From NCBI RefSeq assembly GCF_001601825.1, contig NZ_LUJK01000016.1, forward strand, positions 1-55,993: a stretch of 55,993 nt of DNA, read 5' to 3'. The stretch is from Limnobacter sp. CACIAM 66H1 (lineage in GTDB: Bacteria; Pseudomonadota; Gammaproteobacteria; Burkholderiales; Burkholderiaceae_B). Below the pieces are notes generated by a model, which worked only from the letters and a program-made list of their open reading frames with translations, did no database searches and was not told where the DNA came from. This document shows, one piece after another, positions 51,932-55,993 of this stretch. A program made the translations under genes and the position numbers. Numbering within the stretch: the stretch's first letter is position 1; the number at the start of each line of letters is the position of its first letter.

Positions 51932-53359
51932 ATGACAATTAAGCCTAGACAAGTACACGCGTTTCACCATACCGACGCTTTGGGTCATCATGATGCCGTG
52001 GCCTTGGCGGGGCAACTACAACGCGGAGAAATCAGTGCCACTGCACTGGTGCAGGCCGCCTTCAAACGACTTGAACTTGTCAACCCGGCGCTACACGCCA
52101 CGGTGTGCTTGCAAGAGGAAGCGGCCCTGGCACAAGCAAGCTTTTACGACAACCTGGGTAACTTCAGGGCATTTCAGGGCATACCGGCATTTTTGAAGGA
52201 CAATCTGGATTTGAATGGCTTGCCCACTCTGCACGGATCTGCGGCCATGCCAGCCACCAACAAAAATCACACCAGCGCCGTCGCACAGCAGATTATCGAC
52301 ACTGGCGTAGTGCTGCTGGGTAAAACAAAGCTGCCCGAGTTCGGGCTGACTGCCACCACCGAGTACAGCAAAGCCGAGCCAGCACACAACCCATGGAACA
52401 TTGGGTACAGCACAGGGGGTTCTTCGGGCGGTTCGGCTGCTTTGGTGGCAGCGGGTGTGGTTCCAATTGCCCATGCAAACGACGGCGGTGGCTCAATTCG
52501 CATTCCCGCTGCATGTTGCGGGCTGGTGGGTTTGAAACCCAGCCGCGGGCGTTTGGCCATGAACGAAATGGCAAAAAACCTGCCCATCAATATTGTGAGC
52601 GACGGGATTGTCTCGCGCAGTGTACGGGACACTGCTGCGTTTTTCGCGCTGGCGGAAGAGCATTACAAAAACCCGACATTGCCACCACTTGGCCATATCA
52701 CAGCCCCTGGCCGCAAGCGCCTGAAAATCGGCATGTTCACACAGAAAATTTCTGGTCATGAAACAGACTCCGCCTGCATAGACGCTGTGCACAAGGCAGC
52801 CGCCTTGTGTGAAGAGTTGGGCCACGAAGTGCAGGAAATCAAGGTGCCCATCAGCGCCCAGTTTGCCGATGATTTCTTGCTGTACTGGGGCATGCTGGCC
52901 GCATCCATTTCACACTTGGGCAAACTTGCAGTTGACCGGCACATGGACACCGGAAAACTCGAACCCCTCACTGACGGTTTGGCCAAACATTTCACGCGCA
53001 ACCTGCTGAAATTTCCATTCGCTTTGCGAAGGCTTTACCAGTTTGAAGCGCAATACGCTACGGCCTTTGCCGATCTGGATGTGTTGCTGAGCCCAACGCT
53101 TGGCCAGCCTGCACCGCCGCTAGGTTACCTGGCACTTGATGTGCCTTTTGAGCAGGCGCGGGAAAGGCTGCTCAACTTTGCATCATTCACAGCAGCTCAA
53201 AACGTGGCGGGGGCCCCAGCCATCAGCCTGCCCATGCACCATACGGCCGAGGGTATCCCCGTCGGGGTACATTTTGCCGCTGCCATGGGGCATGAATTCA
53301 GGTTGATTGAGCTTGCGCTGGAAATTGAGCAAGCCCAACCATTCAAGATGCTGGCATGA
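51932..53359 (+). CDS. Amidase (amidase-signature family)
   Basis: Ser-cisSer-Lys hydrolase of amides, 475 residues. The catalytic Lys is in LLGKTKLPEFG; the glycine/serine-rich signature STGGSSGGSAALVAAG holds the cis-Ser and NDGGGSIRIPAACCGLVGLKP holds the nucleophile Ser. No signal peptide, so cytoplasmic. It lacks the GatB neighbour and is probably not GatA. Its 3' end overlaps the convergent hydrolase gene by 17 nt. Confidence 0.93.
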   Translation: MTIKPRQVHAFHHTDALGHHDAVALAGQLQRGEISATALVQAAFKRLELVNPALHATVCLQEEAALAQASFYDNLGNFRAFQGIPAFLKDNLDLNGLPTLHGSAAMPATNKNHTSAVAQQIIDTGVVLLGKTKLPEFGLTATTEYSKAEPAHNPWNIGYSTGGSSGGSAALVAAGVVPIAHANDGGGSIRIPAACCGLVGLKPSRGRLAMNEMAKNLPINIVSDGIVSRSVRDTAAFFALAEEHYKNPTLPPLGHITAPGRKRLKIGMFTQKISGHETDSACIDAVHKAAALCEELGHEVQEIKVPISAQFADDFLLYWGMLAASISHLGKLAVDRHMDTGKLEPLTDGLAKHFTRNLLKFPFALRRLYQFEAQYATAFADLDVLLSPTLGQPAPPLGYLALDVPFEQARERLLNFASFTAAQNVAGAPAISLPMHHTAEGIPVGVHFAAAMGHEFRLIELALEIEQAQPFKMLA

Positions 53360-54221
53360 ATTCCAGGTGAGCTTTGTAAACTACCGAGGCCCTGTCGACC
53401 ATGGAACAGTGGCCAGTGTTTTCAAGCATTAAATCGACAATCGCGGGTTGCGCCTGTTTCAATACAGCCAGGCCACTGGGGTGAACCAACTGGTCCGAAT
53501 CTCCCCACACCACCATCAAGGGCACGGTGGTGTTTTCCACCATGTCGTTCAAACTGACGTTGGCGTCCGGATTCACGAACTCCATGAATACCCGGTCGAG
53601 CAAAGCCTTGTTCTTGATCGACATGCGGCCAAAGTATTTGCGCATAAAACCAGGCATGGGTGGCGCTTTTCCATTAAAACAGAGATCGACCACCTTCTCA
53701 TATTCTTCAAAATTGGTGGGTGCCAGAATAATTTTGCCTTCGTCTGCAAAAGCACGCCCAATGGCTGTATGTTCGGCACCCTTTACCCCGGCAGGGTTTA
53801 ACAAACAGGCGCTGAGAACCCGGTTCTCAAAATTGGCGGCCAAGGCACCCGCCAAATAGCCGCCCATGGAGTTACCCATGACATGGAAGGTTTTTACTCC
53901 CACCGCATCCAGCCAACGCACCACTCGATCGGCCTGTTCTGCAATATTAAAACGGGCATTGCTCGGTCGGTCAGACTCACCAAACCCGATCAGGTCGGGT
54001 ATCCACACAGTGTAATGGCGCATCAGGCGTGGAGCCAGTGCCAACCAGTTTTCCTTGTTGGCACCAAAGCCGTGAACCAACACCATGTCGGGCCCTTGTC
54101 CGCCCTTGAAATACACGGTGCGTCCGTCTACGGTATTGACGCTGCTTTTGACCAAACCCATTTGTTTGCATTTGGAATCGATCAATCTGCGGCACAGCCA
54201 GTTCATAAACGCATTGCTCAT
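53343..54221 (-). CDS. Alpha/beta hydrolase
   Basis: Hydrolase of unknown substrate, 292 residues. It has the oxyanion segment VLVHGFGANKENW, the nucleophile elbow GNSMGG, the acid Asp in VVWGDSDQLVHPSG and the His in NTGHCSMVD. It resembles lipase/C-C hydrolase-type members. ATG 54221 (MSNAFMNW) has AGGTG 9 nt upstream; an earlier GTG at 54233 is less likely. It is divergent from flhD. Confidence 0.9.
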   Translation of the reverse strand: MSNAFMNWLCRRLIDSKCKQMGLVKSSVNTVDGRTVYFKGGQGPDMVLVHGFGANKENWLALAPRLMRHYTVWIPDLIGFGESDRPSNARFNIAEQADRVVRWLDAVGVKTFHVMGNSMGGYLAGALAANFENRVLSACLLNPAGVKGAEHTAIGRAFADEGKIILAPTNFEEYEKVVDLCFNGKAPPMPGFMRKYFGRMSIKNKALLDRVFMEFVNPDANVSLNDMVENTTVPLMVVWGDSDQLVHPSGLAVLKQAQPAIVDLMLENTGHCSMVDRASVVYKAHLEFMPAS

Positions 54222-54416
54222 TGTTAATTTCACCTGTCTCGTTGTCTGGTTTCTTCTTACATACGCAATGGCTGCTCGCTGATCTCGCTTACAGCAATTG
54301 GATGGCTTAGTTTTTTTCGCGGTTCATCAACAATACATTCACTGGGATCGATGTCTGTGGGAAGCGTCGAAACCTTCTGAAAAAGATTGCTTGATTTGAA
54401 TAGGAGGATGTTCAAA

Positions 54417-54734
54417 ATGAAAGCAAATGAACTACTGGAACAAATTCGCGAAGCCAATTTATCTTACCTGCTTCTGGCCAAACAACTCATCAATGAAGAC
54501 AAAGCCGAGGCCATCATTCGCCTGGGCATCGACGAAAACACGGCAGACCTGCTGGACCAACTGACTACCGCTCAAGTTTTGCGCATCGCAGCAAACAATG
54601 TGCCGATGTGCAGCATTCGGTTCGAAGACCCCGCCGTATGGAAACTCCTTGGTGACCACGGAAAAGAACGCGCGATTTCAGGCATGCATGCAGCCATCTT
54701 GATGGCTGGCCGCAGCGCCCAAATTACCGCTTAA
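54417..54734 (+). CDS. flhD: Flagellar transcriptional regulator FlhD
   Basis: With FlhC it forms the FlhD4C2 activator of class II flagellar genes. It has 105 residues and begins MKANELLEQIREANLSYLLLA, the FlhD signature, with IRLGI and QVLRIA following. AGGAGG at 54402-54407 is 9 nt from ATG 54417 but directly abuts ATG 54408, so 54417 is the start. The ~195-bp spacer before it should hold the master promoter, but I could not identify one. Confidence 0.96.
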   Translation: MKANELLEQIREANLSYLLLAKQLINEDKAEAIIRLGIDENTADLLDQLTTAQVLRIAANNVPMCSIRFEDPAVWKLLGDHGKERAISGMHAAILMAGRSAQITA

Positions 54735-54790
54735 GCGCACTTAGAAAACAACCGTGGCACATGCACCCGCGGGTGCGCTGGAGAACAAAT

Positions 54791-55357
54791 ATGTCCAAGA
54801 TTAAATCCTTGATGGCTGAGGCTGTCCAAATCAAACTCGCTTCTGACCTGATCAAGCTGGATGCCCGCTTGCAGGTCCTCGAAAGTGAAACCCAATTGTC
54901 ACGTGAACGCCTGATCCGCCTGTACAAGGAAATCAAGCAGAAATCGCCGCCCAAAGGCATGTTGCCCTTCTCCACAGACTGGTTCATGACCTGGCAGCCC
55001 AATATCCACTGTTCCCTGTTCATGAATTTTTACTCCACATGCATCAAACACACCGACCTTGAAGACGGTGAATGTTTGGTGAAGGCCTACAAGCTGTATC
55101 GCGAACAAATTACAGCCTTGGGTTTGCCAGAGGTTTTGTCTCTTACCCGCGCATGGCGTCTGGTGAAATTTTTTGACGCCGGCATGTTGACCACCACAGC
55201 TTGCAAAACCTGTCAGGGTCACTTCGTCGTACACACCTATGACTTGGTCAATAACTATGAATGCGGCCTGTGCAACATGCCATCACGCGCCGGAAAAACG
55301 AAACAGGACGCAGCCACCCGCTTCTTCAATGAAGAAAGCTTGATGGAAATTGCTTAA
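54791..55357 (+). CDS. flhC: Flagellar transcriptional regulator FlhC
   Basis: DNA-binding partner of FlhD, 188 residues. The helical N-terminal part (SDLIKLDARLQVLESETQLS, RERLIRLYKEIKQ) is followed by a zinc site of two cysteine pairs, CKTC and CGLC, as in E. coli FlhC. GGAG lies 8 nt before ATG 54791. It follows flhD after 56 nt and ends about 80 nt before a terminator, so flhDC is a simple two-gene operon. Confidence 0.96.
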   Translation: MSKIKSLMAEAVQIKLASDLIKLDARLQVLESETQLSRERLIRLYKEIKQKSPPKGMLPFSTDWFMTWQPNIHCSLFMNFYSTCIKHTDLEDGECLVKAYKLYREQITALGLPEVLSLTRAWRLVKFFDAGMLTTTACKTCQGHFVVHTYDLVNNYECGLCNMPSRAGKTKQDAATRFFNEESLMEIA

Positions 55358-55438
55358 AGAATTGAATTGCAGTGCCGTTGTACCAAGCAGTAACTTGTTT
55401 TTTGTCTCTCTCCCCTGTCCGTAGTACAAGGACACTTC

Positions 55439-55475
55439 AAACACCTGTCAGCCCTGGCTCACAGGTGTTTTTTTT
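55439..55475 (+). terminator. Rho-independent terminator of flhDC
   Basis: AACACCTGT/ACAGGTGTT outer stem with an inner AGCC/GGCT stem and 2-nt loop, followed by a run of eight T. The opposing DUF1854 gene ends 10 nt further on, and the left arm may give weaker termination on its strand. Confidence 0.92.
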
Positions 55476-55484
55476 GACCAATTT

Positions 55485-55952
55485 TCAGGCCATAAAGCGA
55501 GCCAGAATCTGACGGCTTCGTGTATCCAGCGCGAACATGTCTTCGATGATGAACTGCATGCCGTTGGCATGGGTGAGCACCAGCCGGCTTCCTCCCAAAC
55601 GTCGAATGCTCTCATCCGTGGGCAACTCAAACTTGCAAGGCCCTTTGTCAGTTTCCAGGGTCCAGATGCTGGGTGTGGAGTAGGTCGACACTGAGGTAAT
55701 TCGAAGCACAGTGGGCCTGAACTCACGCACTGCCAGGAAATCTTTCACGACCGCCTGTGAGTCAGTATCCAATTGATCCAGACGATCCAGCCAGGCTAAT
55801 TCTTTGCTGTATTCATCCACAATTGAAATGCTTTCATCTGGGGCTGAAAAGGGGAAAGCCAGCACTGGCATCACCTGGTCGGCCACCAATTCACTGCCTT
55901 TGTACAAGGCCAACTTGCCTTGGGTTGATTCACGCAATCGCCAGTCAATCAT
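55485..55952 (-). CDS. DUF1854 protein, cyanophycin-locus type
   Basis: Protein of 155 residues of the DUF1854 family, whose members are encoded next to ABC transporters linked to cyanophycin metabolism. Visible conserved segments are PVLAFPFSAPDESISIVDEY, LAWLDRLDQL, EFRPTVLRITSVSTYSTPS and GMQFIIEDMFALD. No signal peptide or membrane segment. Its start overlaps the end of the upstream gene by 8 nt, so it is co-translated with it. Confidence 0.85.
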   Translation of the reverse strand: MIDWRLRESTQGKLALYKGSELVADQVMPVLAFPFSAPDESISIVDEYSKELAWLDRLDQLDTDSQAVVKDFLAVREFRPTVLRITSVSTYSTPSIWTLETDKGPCKFELPTDESIRRLGGSRLVLTHANGMQFIIEDMFALDTRSRQILARFMA

Positions 55953-55993
55953 ATTGGGCTTGCTCCTGCTTCAGTTTTTCCTGGGCCTGGTGC
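55945..55993 (-). CDS. C-terminal end of a gene, probably the ABC transporter preceding DUF1854
   Basis: Fifteen codons (HQAQEKLKQEQAQYD) and a TGA stop are readable at the right edge, in a frame that overlaps the DUF1854 start by 8 nt. The polar Gln/Lys/Glu tail is compatible with the C-terminus of an ABC transporter, the usual neighbour; the identity is inferred from context only. Confidence 0.45.
   Translation of the reverse strand, partial: HQAQEKLKQEQAQYD

Noticed and set aside
54257-54457. 66-residue minus-strand frame over the flhD upstream region
   Set aside because: It overlaps the flhD ribosome site and start, has no family resemblance and no ribosome-binding site worth noting.

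Overview
The window looks like chromosomal DNA of a betaproteobacterium of the order Burkholderiales. Gene content and order, and a base composition judged by eye to be near 50% GC, fit Limnobacter or a close relative. That assignment is inferred from family knowledge, not from a database search. No tRNA, rRNA, insertion sequence, integrase or CRISPR array was seen, and almost every stretch is coding.

Layout. (1) 1-5765, minus strand: the yceD-rpmF-plsX-fabH-fabD-fabG-acpP-fabF fatty-acid/phospholipid operon, with a near-consensus sigma70 promoter in front of yceD; fabF runs off the left edge. (2) 5784-7062, plus: maf-type pyrophosphatase and an RsmI-like methyltransferase. (3) 7077-10086, minus: rluC, a HAD phosphatase, a Rieske protein and sppA as one tightly packed operon, divergent from (4) rne (10507-13470, plus), which has a long structured leader and a strong 3' terminator. 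(5) 13717-22926, minus: a membrane-bound, cysteine-type formate dehydrogenase system (DUF3305, DUF3306, a polyferredoxin, a TorD-like chaperone, a small Tat-target protein, fdhA, fdhB, a lipoprotein, the cytochrome b subunit). A textbook sigma54 promoter lies before the polyferredoxin gene. (6) 23065-26922, plus: moaA-fdhD-mobA-moeA, which supply the molybdenum cofactor and the sulfur-transfer factor needed by that enzyme. (7) 27023-33915, plus: a type I secretion cassette (ABC exporter, HlyD adaptor, a cysteine-rich Ig-like protein that is the likely cargo, and a TolC protein with an extra C-terminal NTF2-like domain). This is the least conventional part of the window. (8) 33924-39486, minus: asparaginase, rmuC, truncated haemoglobin, an FtsX-type permease. 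(9) 39717-43900, plus: fadH, a DUF4442 protein, an iron alcohol dehydrogenase and a thioesterase. (10) 43923-47719, minus: selU, a DnaQ-like exonuclease and a cNMP/CBS/DUF294 protein. (11) 47901-55993: a YkgJ protein, the pxpB-pxpC-pxpA 5-oxoprolinase operon, a small heat-shock gene with a heat-shock promoter and ROSE-like leader, a YchJ protein, an amidase, an alpha/beta hydrolase, flhD-flhC with a terminator, and a DUF1854 gene that follows the tail of another gene at the right edge.

How it works together. Regions 5 and 6 form one functional unit: cofactor synthesis and maturation on one strand, enzyme and electron-transfer proteins on the other. The sigma54 promoter and the inverted repeat about 125 bp upstream of it suggest control by an enhancer-binding activator. 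Region 7 is self-contained and encodes all three layers of a type I secretion machine plus a candidate substrate. Most other genes are housekeeping.

Start codons were chosen by Shine-Dalgarno spacing and family N-termini. Several genes appear to use GTG or TTG starts: fabF, rluC, DUF3305, fdhD, fadH, the exonuclease and ykgJ.
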